Source: Phenylobacterium sp. J426 (lineage in GTDB: Bacteria > Pseudomonadota > Alphaproteobacteria > Caulobacterales > Caulobacteraceae). Taken from it: DNA of 64,000 nt. The first letter of the stretch is position 1. Each line of letters opens with the position of its first letter. This document shows, piece by piece, positions 24,034 through 33,368 of this stretch. The notes beneath the pieces were generated by a model that worked only from the letters and a program-made list of their open reading frames with translations, was not told the origin of the DNA and did not search any database. The stretch covers positions 2,604,001-2,668,000 of the forward strand of contig NZ_JAJOMY010000001.1 in assembly GCF_024699945.1 (NCBI RefSeq), given 5' to 3'. A program made the position numbers and the translations under genes.

Positions 24034-24224
24034 TCGGCGCCACGAAGATCGACGCGTCGGCCTGAGCACAGGCGGCGAGAGCCAGTAAGCGGAACCCGCG
24101 AAGACTCCCTGGCTTCAAGGCAGCTCTGATAGTCGCAAGGCCAACTGCCCTCTGACAATGCCATAGACCACCCGCGGCAGGTTGGGCGTGAGCCCGCGCG
24201 TCGAGCCCGAACACCGAGGCCACA

Positions 24225-24305
24225 ATGACCCACACCGACGAGCGCCGACCCGTCGGGAGGCCGAGCGAGTACGAAGAGCGCAAGATTGAGGGGCGTTCGG
24301 CGTGA
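24225..24305 (+). CDS. Twenty-six-residue peptide
   Basis: ATG 24225 with GAGG upstream reads MTHTDERRPVGRPSEYEERK to a stop that overlaps the next GTG (GTGA). Translational coupling is the main support. It would be the first gene of the late rightward operon. Confidence 0.35.
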   Translation: MTHTDERRPVGRPSEYEERKIEGRSA

Positions 24306-24469
24306 GCCGCCCACCACCTCCGCCGCCTCCACCGACCCCGTACAGCAAGACTGAGCAAGCGAGGCGAGAGCGCAGACAGCTCAGCGACGCCCGGTTCGAA
24401 GGGTTCGCGGCTGGCGTATTCCTCGGCCTCGTGCTTGCGGTCATCCTCGCGGCGGTCCTGAGAGCCTGA
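24302..24469 (+). CDS. Pro-rich peptide with one transmembrane helix
   Basis: A 55-residue frame from GTG 24302: a run of prolines, a charged stretch (YSKTEQARRERRQLSD) and a hydrophobic end (FLGLVLAVILAAVL). It overlaps its neighbours by GTGA and TGATG. Probably a small membrane protein; function unknown. Confidence 0.5.
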   Translation: MSRPPPPPPPPTPYSKTEQARRERRQLSDARFEGFAAGVFLGLVLAVILAAVLRA

Positions 24470-24852
24470 TGCGAACCCTGCAGTTCGGCAGGACGCGATG
24501 TCTGGTCGGACCCTCGTGGGTGGTGACCACACTGCCGAGCGGCGCCGAGGTCCACGCACACCCGCAGAACAGCGAGGGGCAGCGTCAGACCGCCAAGCGC
24601 CTCGGCTACGGCGATGACCTCGCCGCAATGACACGAGATCACGACCCGCTCCACGCCGCACTGGCGGAATGGCTCGGGATGAAGGCGAGCACCGCACTGC
24701 GCCATGCCGCCGGTGAGCCGGTCAGCAAGGGCCTTGCCGATCTGGAAGAGGCCGCAGTCGTGGCCGTACAGGCTTACTGCCGAGCCCTCGGCCGGTGGCC
24801 CTGGGACGTCGAGGCCCCATCACAGCCCCGCGCTGCCGAGCTGCGGGGGTAG
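24469..24852 (+). CDS. Hypothetical phage protein
   Basis: A 127-residue protein. The block LVGPSWVVTTLPSGAEVHAH, then RQTAKRLGYGDDLAAMTRDH and LHAALAEWLG, recurs in small alphaproteobacterial prophage proteins upstream of terminase genes. Function unknown. ATG 24469 overlaps the previous stop. Confidence 0.6.
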   Translation: MRTLQFGRTRCLVGPSWVVTTLPSGAEVHAHPQNSEGQRQTAKRLGYGDDLAAMTRDHDPLHAALAEWLGMKASTALRHAAGEPVSKGLADLEEAAVVAVQAYCRALGRWPWDVEAPSQPRAAELRG

Positions 24853-24942
24853 GGGGGGTCTGGTTAACAGACGGGGAAGATCGGCCGGGACCGGCGGGGG
24901 CGTAAAAAACCGCGCGCATAGTTGAAAAAATCCGGAGCCCTC

Positions 24943-25344
24943 ATGCCGCAGGTGTTTCGGGCCTCGCCGACAGCAGGCCGGATCCTGAAGAGCGTTCGGG
25001 AGCGCCGAACCTCACCGCGAGCCCGCGGCTATGACGCGAGGTGGGACGCTCGTTCGGCGCAGTACCGTAAGCGTCATCCCTTCTGCGCGGTGTGCCTGGA
25101 ACAGGATCGGCTTACCGCCGTCGACGTCGTCGACCACAAATTCCCGGTCCAGGACGGCGGCGACGTGCACTGCTCCGACGCCGGCCTTTGGTCGCTTTGC
25201 ACGACGCACCACGGCTGGAAGGGCCGCCTTGAGGACTTCGCTCGGCGAACCGGACAGCTGCATCTGATCGTTCAGTGGTGTGACGAGCCAGAGACGAGGC
25301 CCATACTGAGAGGTGACGTCGGCCATGGCGCAGGCGCAGCGTAG
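24943..25344 (+). CDS. HNH endonuclease next to the terminase
   Basis: About 133 residues from ATG 24943, which has GGAG at good spacing (a TTG at 24922 is an alternative). HNH features: HPFCAVCLEQDR (CxxC), VVDHKFPVQDGGD (catalytic His) and LWSLCTTHHGWK (CxxHH). In HK97-type phages an HNH protein beside TerS/TerL is needed for specific cos cleavage, so this is the likely packaging nuclease partner. Confidence 0.85.
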   Translation: MPQVFRASPTAGRILKSVRERRTSPRARGYDARWDARSAQYRKRHPFCAVCLEQDRLTAVDVVDHKFPVQDGGDVHCSDAGLWSLCTTHHGWKGRLEDFARRTGQLHLIVQWCDEPETRPILRGDVGHGAGAA

Positions 25345-25726
25345 GGAAGCGGCGGCGCCCGCCCAGGTCGGAGGCGGCGATCCGAGAGTGGTGGCGCACC
25401 CGGCCTTCCGAGAAATTCCGCGGTGCCTCTTCCCGCTGAGCACGGACGAGGCCCGGGGCGAGTACGACACGGTCGCCCGTATGCTGTTCGACGCCGGCCG
25501 GCTTACGGCGGGCGCACACCGGACCCTGTCGAGCTACGCCATGCAGTTCGACGCCATCACGAAGGCAGCAGCCGAGGGGAAGCAGGTCCGAGGCTCCTGG
25601 TTCGCCAATCTCGACAAAGCGCGGAGCCAGTTGGGCATCGATGACATCGACAAGCCTATCGCCGCGCCACGCGAGGCGCCGACCAACCGCTACGCGCGCG
25701 TCGGTTTCGCGCACCGTCGCCGCTAA
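25325..25726 (+). CDS. Terminase small subunit (P27 family)
   Basis: About 133 residues from ATG 25325, overlapping the HNH gene. The block YDTVARMLFDAGRLTAGAHR, then LDKARSQLGI near the C-terminus, is typical of P27-type small terminases, which bind the packaging site and pass DNA to the large subunit. Its end overlaps the start of the large terminase frame. Confidence 0.8.
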   Translation: MAQAQRREAAAPAQVGGGDPRVVAHPAFREIPRCLFPLSTDEARGEYDTVARMLFDAGRLTAGAHRTLSSYAMQFDAITKAAAEGKQVRGSWFANLDKARSQLGIDDIDKPIAAPREAPTNRYARVGFAHRRR

Positions 25727-27479
25727 GCACTTCAAGCCGGTCGAGCTCGAAGGGGGAAAGCTACCCGGACTACGTCGGGATGGGCGTCTGGTACGCCGAA
25801 GAGGTGATGGCCGGACGGGTGCCGGCCTGTCGCTTCGAAGTCCTCGCCTGTGAGCGGTTCCTGCGGATGCGCCGCGAGGCGCTGGCTGGCGGACCGATGG
25901 TGTGGTCGGACGCGCATGTCGTCGACGTGTGTGCCTTTATCGAGAAGCTACCGCACGTAAAAGCTTTCGACGGCACGATCGTGCTGGAGCCGGTGCAGTG
26001 CTGGTGGCTCGCCGCGATCTTCGGGCTTCGGGAGCGCCGGACCGGGCTGCGGTGGGTTCGCAACGTTCGGCTCTGGATACCTCGCAAGAACGCCAAAACC
26101 ACGCTGAGCGTCGGGATCGTGCTCTTCTGCACGAACTACGAAGGCGAGCCTGGAGCAGAAGCCGTCATCAGCGCCGGCTCGGAAGCACAGGCGGGCATCC
26201 CGTACGGCGCAATCCGGGCGACGCTCGACAAAGACGAGGACTTGGCTGACGCGCTCGGGGCGTCACACACTCGCGACGAAGCCTCGTTCGGACAGACCGG
26301 CGGGGTCATCAAGCTCGCCCACAGCCGAGCCAAGAACCTCGACGGCTTGAACCCGCACGTGCTGCTCCAGGAAGAGCTGCATGCGCAGGATCAGGCCGTC
26401 ATCGGGGTGCTCAAGACCGCGCAGGGCGCGCGACAGGCGCCGCTAGACCTCGGGATCAGCACAGCCGGGCGCGACATCAACGCTGCGGCGCATGACGACT
26501 GGAAGGCTTGCGTCGCGGTGCTGGAGGGACGTCTGAAGGCCCCCGGCAGTTCGTGGCGATGTATGCGGGTGACGAGGAAGACAAGGCTCGAGCCTTCGAT
26601 CTCGCCACCGTCGAGAAGCTGAACCCGCTGTACGGCGTGTCGCTCAACCCGGTCTCCTTGGAGGAGGAGATCGCTGAGGCCAGAAAGTCGGAGGCCAAGC
26701 GTCAGGAGTATCTCAGGACCCGCCTCGACATCTGGGCGCGGGCGGCGGGCAACCTGATCAGCGTTGAGCGCTGGGAAGCATGCGCCGACCCGGCTCTCAC
26801 GCTGGATGCGATGAAGGGCTTCCCGCTGTTCGTCGGGATCGACTTGGCCAGCCGGTCCGATTTGAACACCGCGCAGTACCTCAGCTGGGTCGGCGAGACG
26901 GTCTACCTGACCGGCGACTACTGGCTATGCGAAGAGGCCGAGCGCCTGAAGGATGACCGCTTCTCCGAAGCCTTCATGGGGTGGGCGCAGGAGGGCTGGC
27001 TAGAACTGACGCCCGGCGCCTTCATCGACTACAAGGTGATCCTGAAGCGGATCCTGGCGCGCCTCGAAGGTCACAACGTGATCGGGGTCGGGCTCGACGA
27101 CTACCAGGCCAACCTGATGGCCAAGGAAATCGAGGACGCCGGCTACAGGGTCTTCATCGTTCGGAAGAACGCCAAGAGCCTCACGCCTTCGACCGAGGAC
27201 ATCATCGGTCGGGTGAACGAGCCGGCTCGCTTCCAGCACGACGGAAACCCGATCTCGACGTGGTGCGCAGGGAACGTCGTCGGCCACTGGGACAACAACG
27301 ACAACGTCCTTCCGAAGAAGGAGCGGCGGGGCTCGAAAGCCAACATCGATGGCTTCGACGGCTTCGTCATCGCCAACGCCCTGCGCCTCGATCATGAGGC
27401 CGGCGTGCTCGGCAAGTCCGAGCGCGAACGCGAGCAGGTCAACCCGTACATGAGCCGAGGCCTCGCCGGAGAACCCTGA
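25641..27479 (+). CDS. Terminase large subunit, broken by two one-base changes
   Basis: The packaging ATPase-nuclease is spread over three frames. The first (from ATG 25641) reads to AAKHFKPVELEG. Removing one G from 25752-25756 joins it to SYPDYVGMGVWYAEEVMAG. The ATPase motif is LWIPRKNAKTTLSVG, and QEELHAQDQ supplies the acidic Walker B part. Adding one C at 26540-26544 joins RQFVAMYAGDEEDKARAF and the nuclease domain (FVGIDLASRSDLN, VGLDDYQAN, DGFDGFVIANAL). The corrected length is 612 residues. As the motifs are intact, assembly error is favoured. Confidence 0.88.
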
Positions 27480-28900
27480 TGGAAGAGCTCTGGGACATCT
27501 TCGGCGGCGTGAGCGCGAAGTCCGATGGCGAGATCGTCGGATCGACCATGGACTACAGCTTGCCGGCCAATCTGTACGGGCAGGAGTACCAATGGTCAGA
27601 GCTCGGCCTGGACGGATCGATCCTGCGGGGCCGAAACGCTGCCGAGGCGGTCGGTTTGGGGCTCGCGATCCAGTGCGCTTCGGTTAAGGCCCGCGACATC
27701 GCCAAGGCCGAGATGCTGCTGTGGAAGCGCGGCCGCGGAAGGTCGTGGAGTATCGTCGAGCCTGATGAGCACTGGCTCGCTGCGATGCTTAGCGAGCGTC
27801 CGAACGACATCCACTCGTGGACCGAGTTCTGGCGGATGGTGATCCTTCATCTGGAGGTCGCCCAGAACGCCTACGTCATCAAGGACATCCGCCGCGACGG
27901 GACAGTTACCGAGCTACTGCCCTGGATGCCTGGGCGGACCCGGCGCCGGGTGAGCGAGGACGGCCGGCTGTTCTACGAGTTTGCCGCATACACCGAGTTC
28001 GAGACTGCACAGCTGGGCGGCGCCAGCGTTATCCTGCCGGCCAGCCGTGTGATCCACCTCCGTGGCCGCATGTGGGATGGGCTGAGCGGCCTGTCGAATG
28101 CGGTCCTCGGCAACCCGATCTTTGAGCTGCTCGGCGCGATCAATTCGTACCAGACCAACCTCTTCGGCAACGACGGCCAGACCCCGCTGGTATTCGAGAC
28201 AGATCGCGCCTTCGAGGGCGAGCAGGCCAATGCGGCGTTCCGGCGCCTGAAGGACCAGCTGGCGGAACGCACGCGCAAGCTTCGCACCCGAGGCGACCCG
28301 ATCCTCCTCGAGGCGGGGCTGAAGGCGAAATCGGTCGCTATGAACTCGGACCAGGCACTCACCACGGGCGCGTTCAATCAGCAGGTGCTTCGCGTCTGCG
28401 GCCTGATGGAAGTGCCGCCGTCCAAGATCTACGCGCTGGAGAGCATCAAGTACGACAACCAGGCGGCGCTGAACCTGCAGTACGCCGCCGATTGCCTGAT
28501 CCCGATCACGCGCAACATCGCCGAGAAGTTCAGGAACGAACTCCTGCCCCGAAAGGAGTGGGGGACCTACTGGCCGGAGCACGATGAAACCGAGCTGCTC
28601 CAAGGCGATCCGGCAAGCATGGCGAAGCTGGTCGACAGTGGGCTCAAGAATGGCGCCCTTGAGATCAACGAGGCGCGGGTCCGCTACTACGGCGTCAACC
28701 CGATCCCCGGCGGTGACGTGCGGATGGTGCCGGTCAACATGGCGCTGGTGGACCGCGACGGCCGCGTAATCCAAGCCGCCACGGGCCAGGCCGCTCCCGA
28801 CCAGAACGAACCTGAGGAGCCCGACGAAGAGGCTCCTGAAACCGAAGATGACGAAGAGGCCGACGACGCCAAGCGCGCGCGCCTCCGCGTCGTCGCCTGA
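27479..28900 (+). CDS. HK97-type portal protein
   Basis: A 473-residue protein forming the twelve-subunit ring at the capsid vertex through which DNA enters. Family signatures are WTEFWRMVILHLEVAQNAYV, RVIHLRGRMWDGLSGLS and KIYALESIKYDNQAALNLQY. The acidic tail (EEPDEEAPETEDDEEADD) is usual for this type. It overlaps the terminase stop by TGATG. Confidence 0.93.
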   Translation: MEELWDIFGGVSAKSDGEIVGSTMDYSLPANLYGQEYQWSELGLDGSILRGRNAAEAVGLGLAIQCASVKARDIAKAEMLLWKRGRGRSWSIVEPDEHWLAAMLSERPNDIHSWTEFWRMVILHLEVAQNAYVIKDIRRDGTVTELLPWMPGRTRRRVSEDGRLFYEFAAYTEFETAQLGGASVILPASRVIHLRGRMWDGLSGLSNAVLGNPIFELLGAINSYQTNLFGNDGQTPLVFETDRAFEGEQANAAFRRLKDQLAERTRKLRTRGDPILLEAGLKAKSVAMNSDQALTTGAFNQQVLRVCGLMEVPPSKIYALESIKYDNQAALNLQYAADCLIPITRNIAEKFRNELLPRKEWGTYWPEHDETELLQGDPASMAKLVDSGLKNGALEINEARVRYYGVNPIPGGDVRMVPVNMALVDRDGRVIQAATGQAAPDQNEPEEPDEEAPETEDDEEADDAKRARLRVVA

Positions 28901-28917
28901 CCAGAGAGAGTCCCGAC

Positions 28918-30129
28918 ATGGCTGACCTGATCGACGAATTCCTGTCGGCCCGTGAGGGTTTCGTGAAATCCGGCAACGTGCTGGTGAAGGCGAACAAGGC
29001 GCCACCTTCGTGGGACGCGGACAAGCGCAGCGCTCGCTTTATCATGTCCACCGAGCAGGAAGACCGCGACCGCGACATCATCGTTCAGGCCGGCGGCGAT
29101 CTGACTGAGTTCCTGAAGAACCCCGCCGCCCCATTCGCTCACCGCAGCTACGACTTCGCCGTCGGATCTTGGGCCAACGTCGAGCAACTGCTCACCGGCC
29201 GCCCGAAGCGCCTGGAGGGCGATCTCATCCTCCTGGCCGAGGGCGAAGACGAGATGGCTGACCGCGTCGCCCGCCACATTGCTGGCGGCACGCTGCGGGC
29301 GTGCAGCATCGGCTTCATTCCTAAGTCGGTCGAGCGCCGGGAGGTCCCCGAGGACAAGCGCGACAGCTATTTCTGGCCGGGTTGGATGATCCATGAGTGG
29401 GAGCTTGTTGAGTGCTCTCCGTGCCTGATCCCGGCCAATCCGGGCGCAATGGCCAAGGCCGCGCTGGGCGGCGACACGATCGCCCGCGAGATCCTTGAGG
29501 ATGTGCTCGACAACTGGGCCAAGCACCCGGAGACAGGCCTCCTGATCCCGCGAGAAGAGTTCGAGGCGGCCTTCAAGAGCGCTCGCGCTGCGCGCTCCAG
29601 TGTCGTGATCTCGAAGGATCTGCTCCGCCGCCCCGCGACCTTCGCCGTCGGTGCAGAGCTCAAGGCGAAGTCCCAGGACGAAGCCCGCACCTTTGTTGGC
29701 GCCGAGGTCGTGCTCGACCTGACGCACGAAGAGAACAAGGGCGCGCCGTTCGAAGACATCGGCGAGGCCAGGGGCGAGGTCATCGATAGCTGGATCGTCG
29801 AGGAGGGCGCGAAGGCCGGCGCTCACGCCCTGGCCGTAGAGTTCGTGACGCCGAAGTGGCAGGGGATGTTCCGCGGGATCGCGGCTGATCGCCTGAAGCT
29901 CGTCGTGGCGCCGACGAAGGCCCTACCTGAGCCGGCTCCGCCCGGTCTGTTCGATCAGGTGAAGGCTTTCATCGCCAAGGCCCTGGGGAAGACCGTTGAA
30001 GAGATTGAAGCGCCCGAGGTCGAGCATGAGCCGGAGAATCCGGCTCCGGCTGATGCGGCCGCCAAGGAAGCGGCTGTGGCTCGAGCCGCGGCCATCGAAG
30101 AACGACTGACGGCGAAGCTCGCCGCCTAA
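28918..30129 (+). CDS. Prohead protease (HK97 family) with a long C-terminal extension
   Basis: A 403-residue protein. The protease domain (about 1-190) has PFAHRSYDFAVG (catalytic His) and GGTLRACSIGFIP (Ser), followed by WELVECSPCLIPANP. It cleaves capsid scaffolding during maturation. About 210 extra residues follow, ending in a charged region (VEEIEAPEVEHEPENP); the extension may serve as scaffold or an internal protein. Confidence 0.88.
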   Translation: MADLIDEFLSAREGFVKSGNVLVKANKAPPSWDADKRSARFIMSTEQEDRDRDIIVQAGGDLTEFLKNPAAPFAHRSYDFAVGSWANVEQLLTGRPKRLEGDLILLAEGEDEMADRVARHIAGGTLRACSIGFIPKSVERREVPEDKRDSYFWPGWMIHEWELVECSPCLIPANPGAMAKAALGGDTIAREILEDVLDNWAKHPETGLLIPREEFEAAFKSARAARSSVVISKDLLRRPATFAVGAELKAKSQDEARTFVGAEVVLDLTHEENKGAPFEDIGEARGEVIDSWIVEEGAKAGAHALAVEFVTPKWQGMFRGIAADRLKLVVAPTKALPEPAPPGLFDQVKAFIAKALGKTVEEIEAPEVEHEPENPAPADAAAKEAAVARAAAIEERLTAKLAA

Positions 30130-30130
30130 G

Positions 30131-30205
30131 TTTCGGCCGCAGCCGAAAGCCCCAGCAGGGGCGCAACACCCGAGGGCCTCTGCGGGGGGCGCCCTCATCC
30201 CCAAA
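30131..30205 (+). other. Stem-loops between protease and capsid genes
   Basis: TTTCGGC (30131-30137) pairs with GCCGAAA (30142-30148); GCCCC/GGGGC and GAGGGC/GCCCTC hairpins follow before the capsid ribosome-binding site. Such hairpins could process or stabilise the capsid message so it is made in excess. Confidence 0.5.
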
Positions 30206-30223
30206 AGCATAGGAGGCTCAGGC

Positions 30224-31573
30224 ATGGACCTGGAGCAACTGCGCGCCCTGCTGCGTGAGAAGCTGGGCAACCTCACGGCCATCAAGGCGAAGGCCATGGC
30301 GGCCGACGCCACTGACGATCAGGTCAAGGCGCTGGAAGACGCTCTCAACGAGATCGAGGGCATCGAGAAGAAGATTGATCTGGCCGAGAAGGCCGAAGCC
30401 GCCGCCGCCAAGGCGGCCCGTCCGGCCGACGCGCCGGCCGGTGAGCCGGAAGGCGGCCAGCGGATCGAGCCGCGCCCGGAACAGAAGATGGGCCTCGACC
30501 AGAAGCTCTCGCTGACCGCCGCGGCCATTATCAAGGTCGGCAAGGGTGCTCCGCAGAAGGCCGTCTTCGATCTGCTCGACCAGGAGGGCTACGGCTCTCT
30601 GGCCAAGGAACTGCGGGTTAAGGCGCCGCAGGGCTTCGTCAACACCGGCGAAACCACGGAAGGCGGGATCCTGGTTCCGACCCAACTGGCTGGCGGCATC
30701 GTCCCGCTGCTGCGGGCCCGTTCGACGTTCCTCGGCGCGAACCCGACCCGCGTTCAACTCGTCAACGGCGCCTTTAAGCAGGGCCGCGGCGCGACCGGCG
30801 CGACGGCTTCGTACGTGGGTGAGGGCGGCCTGAAGCCGGTCAGCACGCCGACCTTCGACGCCATCGACATGAAGGCCAAGAAGCTGGCCGGCATTGTCCC
30901 GCTGACGAACGAGGCTCGGAAGTGGACCGTCGGGAACATCGAGGGCTACGTCCGCGGCGACCTGCAGAACGCTCTGTCGCTGACGATGGACCTGGCCGCT
31001 TACCTCGGCACCGGCTCGGGAGCCAATCCGACCGGCATCTTCAATAAGTCGGGCATTCAGACCGTCACCGGCACGTTCACGAACCCGAAGGCTCCGACGC
31101 TGGCGGAGCTGGACGCGTTCGCCACGGCCATGATCCTGAAGCTGACCACGGCCAACATCTACAGCTCCGATACTTGGCGCTGGGTGATGAGCTATCGGAC
31201 GCTGATGTACCTGGCCTCGATGCGCGTCGGCGACAACGATGGCGAGCTGGCCTACCCGACCCTGCAGGGCGCCAACCCGACCTGGAAGGGCTTCCCGGTG
31301 ATCGTGACGAACCAGGTTCCCACGAACCTGGGCACTGGCACCGACCAGACGCTGATCGGTCTGGTCGACTTCCAGCACGTCCTGTTCGGCGAAGAGGAGG
31401 GCATCGTCATGAAGGTGTCCGACCAGGCGACGCTCGACGTCGGCGGCGGCGACCTGCTGCACCTCTGGCAGCAGAACATGTTCGCCATCTTGGCCGAGAC
31501 GGAACACGACTTCGGCCTGCGTTACGCCAAGGCCGTCGTCAAGGCGACCGGCATCCGCTGGGGCGCTCCGTAA
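30224..31573 (+). CDS. HK97-type major capsid protein
   Basis: A 449-residue protein. A helical N-terminal delta-like domain (about 1-100, LREKLGNLTAIKAKAMAADA) is probably removed by the prohead protease. The capsid fold follows, with TEGGILVPTQLAGGIVPLLR, AKKLAGIVPLTNEARKW and WRWVMSYRTLMYLASMRV. AGGAGG precedes ATG 30224. Confidence 0.94.
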   Translation: MDLEQLRALLREKLGNLTAIKAKAMAADATDDQVKALEDALNEIEGIEKKIDLAEKAEAAAAKAARPADAPAGEPEGGQRIEPRPEQKMGLDQKLSLTAAAIIKVGKGAPQKAVFDLLDQEGYGSLAKELRVKAPQGFVNTGETTEGGILVPTQLAGGIVPLLRARSTFLGANPTRVQLVNGAFKQGRGATGATASYVGEGGLKPVSTPTFDAIDMKAKKLAGIVPLTNEARKWTVGNIEGYVRGDLQNALSLTMDLAAYLGTGSGANPTGIFNKSGIQTVTGTFTNPKAPTLAELDAFATAMILKLTTANIYSSDTWRWVMSYRTLMYLASMRVGDNDGELAYPTLQGANPTWKGFPVIVTNQVPTNLGTGTDQTLIGLVDFQHVLFGEEEGIVMKVSDQATLDVGGGDLLHLWQQNMFAILAETEHDFGLRYAKAVVKATGIRWGAP

Positions 31574-31590
31574 GCGGGGCTTAGTCGCGA

Positions 31591-31645
31591 GGTCCCCGGC
31601 TACGGCCGGGGGCCTCCTTCCCAAGCGGCCACGTGGCTGGCCGCT
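31591..31645 (+). other. Two hairpins after the capsid gene
   Basis: 31591-31600 pairs with 31605-31614 (ten G/C-rich pairs, one wobble, four-base loop), and AGCGGCC (31624-31630) pairs with GGCCGCT (31639-31645). There is no long T-run, so a partial terminator or RNA-stability element is more likely than a full stop. Confidence 0.5.
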
Positions 31646-31661
31646 CGGCAAGGAGGCCAAC

Positions 31662-32048
31662 ATGAAGCTCTCACAGTTCCAGGCGCTCGCCGCCGCCAGC
31701 GCTACCGGCCTGGTGGCGATGCGGGTCGCCGAAGCCTTCACGCCCTACAGCGAGGGCGACGTCGCCGGCTTCCAGCCGGACGAGGCGCACAAGCTGTTCA
31801 AGGCGAAGGTGCTGACCCTTCCCGACGGCGTGCGCGAGCCCTCGGTCGAGGACGACGAAGACGACAACGGCGCTGATGACGCCGAAGCGACGGCCGTCGT
31901 CATCCCCGAAGAGTGGGAAGGCCTGCACCACCTGACGCGAGTGAAGCTCGCCAAGGAGATCACCGGAGGGGAGATCGCCAATAAGGAAGCCGCCGATGAA
32001 GCCATCCGCGCCGAACTCGCCCGCCGCGAAGCCGGCCCCGCAGCCTGA
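31662..32048 (+). CDS. Hypothetical head-region protein
   Basis: A 128-residue acidic protein. The start (SQFQALAAASATGLVAMRVA) and the segment TPYSEGDVAGFQPDEAHKLF resemble small conserved proteins next to phage connectors. An Asp/Glu-rich linker leads to a C-terminal helix. Its role in head completion is inferred from position. Confidence 0.6.
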   Translation: MKLSQFQALAAASATGLVAMRVAEAFTPYSEGDVAGFQPDEAHKLFKAKVLTLPDGVREPSVEDDEDDNGADDAEATAVVIPEEWEGLHHLTRVKLAKEITGGEIANKEAADEAIRAELARREAGPAA

Positions 32049-32136
32049 GCGCAGGCCCGACAAGGACCTGCAGCGCTACGCCGACCGGCAGCTGCGCCCG
32101 CAACCTGTCTCGCCCGGCTACCTGACGAAGGGGTGA
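31996..32136 (+). CDS. Forty-six-residue protein overlapping its neighbour
   Basis: ATG 31996, with AAGGAAG upstream, reads MKPSAPNSPAAKPAPQPERR and ends RPQPVSPGYLTKG at 32136, four bases before the connector gene. It is Pro-rich and basic and was easy to miss because of its size. Function unknown. Confidence 0.5.
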   Translation: MKPSAPNSPAAKPAPQPERRPDKDLQRYADRQLRPQPVSPGYLTKG

Positions 32137-32139
32137 TCT

Positions 32140-32763
32140 ATGGACCTCCGGCTGCTGTCCGACCCGCTCACCAAGGAAGAGAAGCTGGAGGTGGTCACCG
32201 TCGCTGAGGTCAAGCGCGACCTGCGGATTAGTGACGACGACGAAGACGGTGTGATCGCCGACGACATCGAGGCGGCGTACGACTATCTCGCCGGGCCAGA
32301 CGGATGGCTGGGTGGGTGCTCGCTCCTCCAGGAAGAGTGGGAGCTCTACCTCCCGGCGGCACTTGGAGAGACGTTCGAGCTGCCCATGCGGCCACTGCTC
32401 GGGGCGGCGCTTACGGGCTTCGCTTACCTCGCAGCTGACGGCTACGAAGATGTGTCTGCGGATCGATACTTTGTTCGGCCAGCTTACGGAGAGTTCGCGA
32501 CCGTGGGGTATCTACGCGGGCGTGTCTGGCCGTACGTCGCGCCAGGGACAGCCCAGGCCTACCGCATTCGCTTCACGGCCGGATTCGGAACGACGAGGGA
32601 TTCGATCCCGAGCCCGATCCGCAAGGGCATCAGGCTCCTAGCTGGCCACTACTACAACAACCGAGAGGCGACCTCGGATGATGGCAAGGCCCCTGGCCAA
32701 GAGATTGCATTCGGGCTGAAGGCGCTGTGCGGCCGCTACCGCATTGGACCGGACCACAGTTGA
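32140..32763 (+). CDS. Head-tail connector protein (gp6 / phiE125 gp8 type)
   Basis: A 207-residue protein with the N-terminal pattern of this class, LEVVTVAEVKRDLRISDDDE then AAYDYLAG, and the closing part SPIRKGIRLLAGHYYNNREA. It forms an adaptor ring below the portal. Its stop overlaps the following TTG start. Confidence 0.82.
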   Translation: MDLRLLSDPLTKEEKLEVVTVAEVKRDLRISDDDEDGVIADDIEAAYDYLAGPDGWLGGCSLLQEEWELYLPAALGETFELPMRPLLGAALTGFAYLAADGYEDVSADRYFVRPAYGEFATVGYLRGRVWPYVAPGTAQAYRIRFTAGFGTTRDSIPSPIRKGIRLLAGHYYNNREATSDDGKAPGQEIAFGLKALCGRYRIGPDHS

Positions 32764-33368
32764 CCCGGCCGATTTGGTACCCGGACTGGAGCGGCGATAC
32801 CGCGGTTGTTGTCGCCTCCGGTCCCTCCGCTCGCGACGCACCGATAAGCACAGCTCGGGGGCGCGCCAAGGTGTTAGCCGTCAACGAAAGCTGGCGGCTG
32901 GCCCCTTGGGCCGACGTCCTCTACGCCTGCGATCCTGGCTGGTGGGTCTATCGTCGTGGGGTCCCTGAGTACCTGGGCCTGAAGGTGACTGCTGATCTCG
33001 GAGCGGCCGAGACCTTCGGCCTCCAGCACGTGGCGCTAGCCGAGCGCGAGCATCAGATCCTGACTACGCCCGGCCGTATCGGCTGCGGAGGTAATTCCGG
33101 GTTCCAGGCGCTGAACCTCGCTCTTCAGTTTGGCGCCCCGCGCATCGTCCTGGTGGGCCTCGACTACAGCGCTTCGGCCGGCGTCCACTGGCACGGCCGG
33201 CATCGTGGACACCTTTCGAACCCGACCGCCGCAAGGCTGGCTGAGTGGGCGCGTCGCCTGGATGCTCAAGCGGTGGCGCTGGCGGAGCTCGGCGTCGAGG
33301 TGCTGAACGCCTCGCCGGCATCGGCCCTGACGGCATTTCGGAAAATCTCGCTGGAGGAGGCGTTGTGA
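32760..33368 (+). CDS. DUF115-like (MptE-type) protein in the head module
   Basis: About 202 residues from TTG 32760 (a GTG at 32727 is an alternative). It begins MTRPIWYPDWSGDTAVVVAS with a nucleotide-binding-like GPSARDAP, followed by LAVNESWRLAPWADVLYACD, CGGNSGFQALNLALQFGAPR and IVLVGLDYS. This matches the DUF115 / sugar-modification group seen in many alphaproteobacterial prophages. It is paired with a glycosyltransferase-like gene. Confidence 0.7.
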   Translation: MTRPIWYPDWSGDTAVVVASGPSARDAPISTARGRAKVLAVNESWRLAPWADVLYACDPGWWVYRRGVPEYLGLKVTADLGAAETFGLQHVALAEREHQILTTPGRIGCGGNSGFQALNLALQFGAPRIVLVGLDYSASAGVHWHGRHRGHLSNPTAARLAEWARRLDAQAVALAELGVEVLNASPASALTAFRKISLEEAL

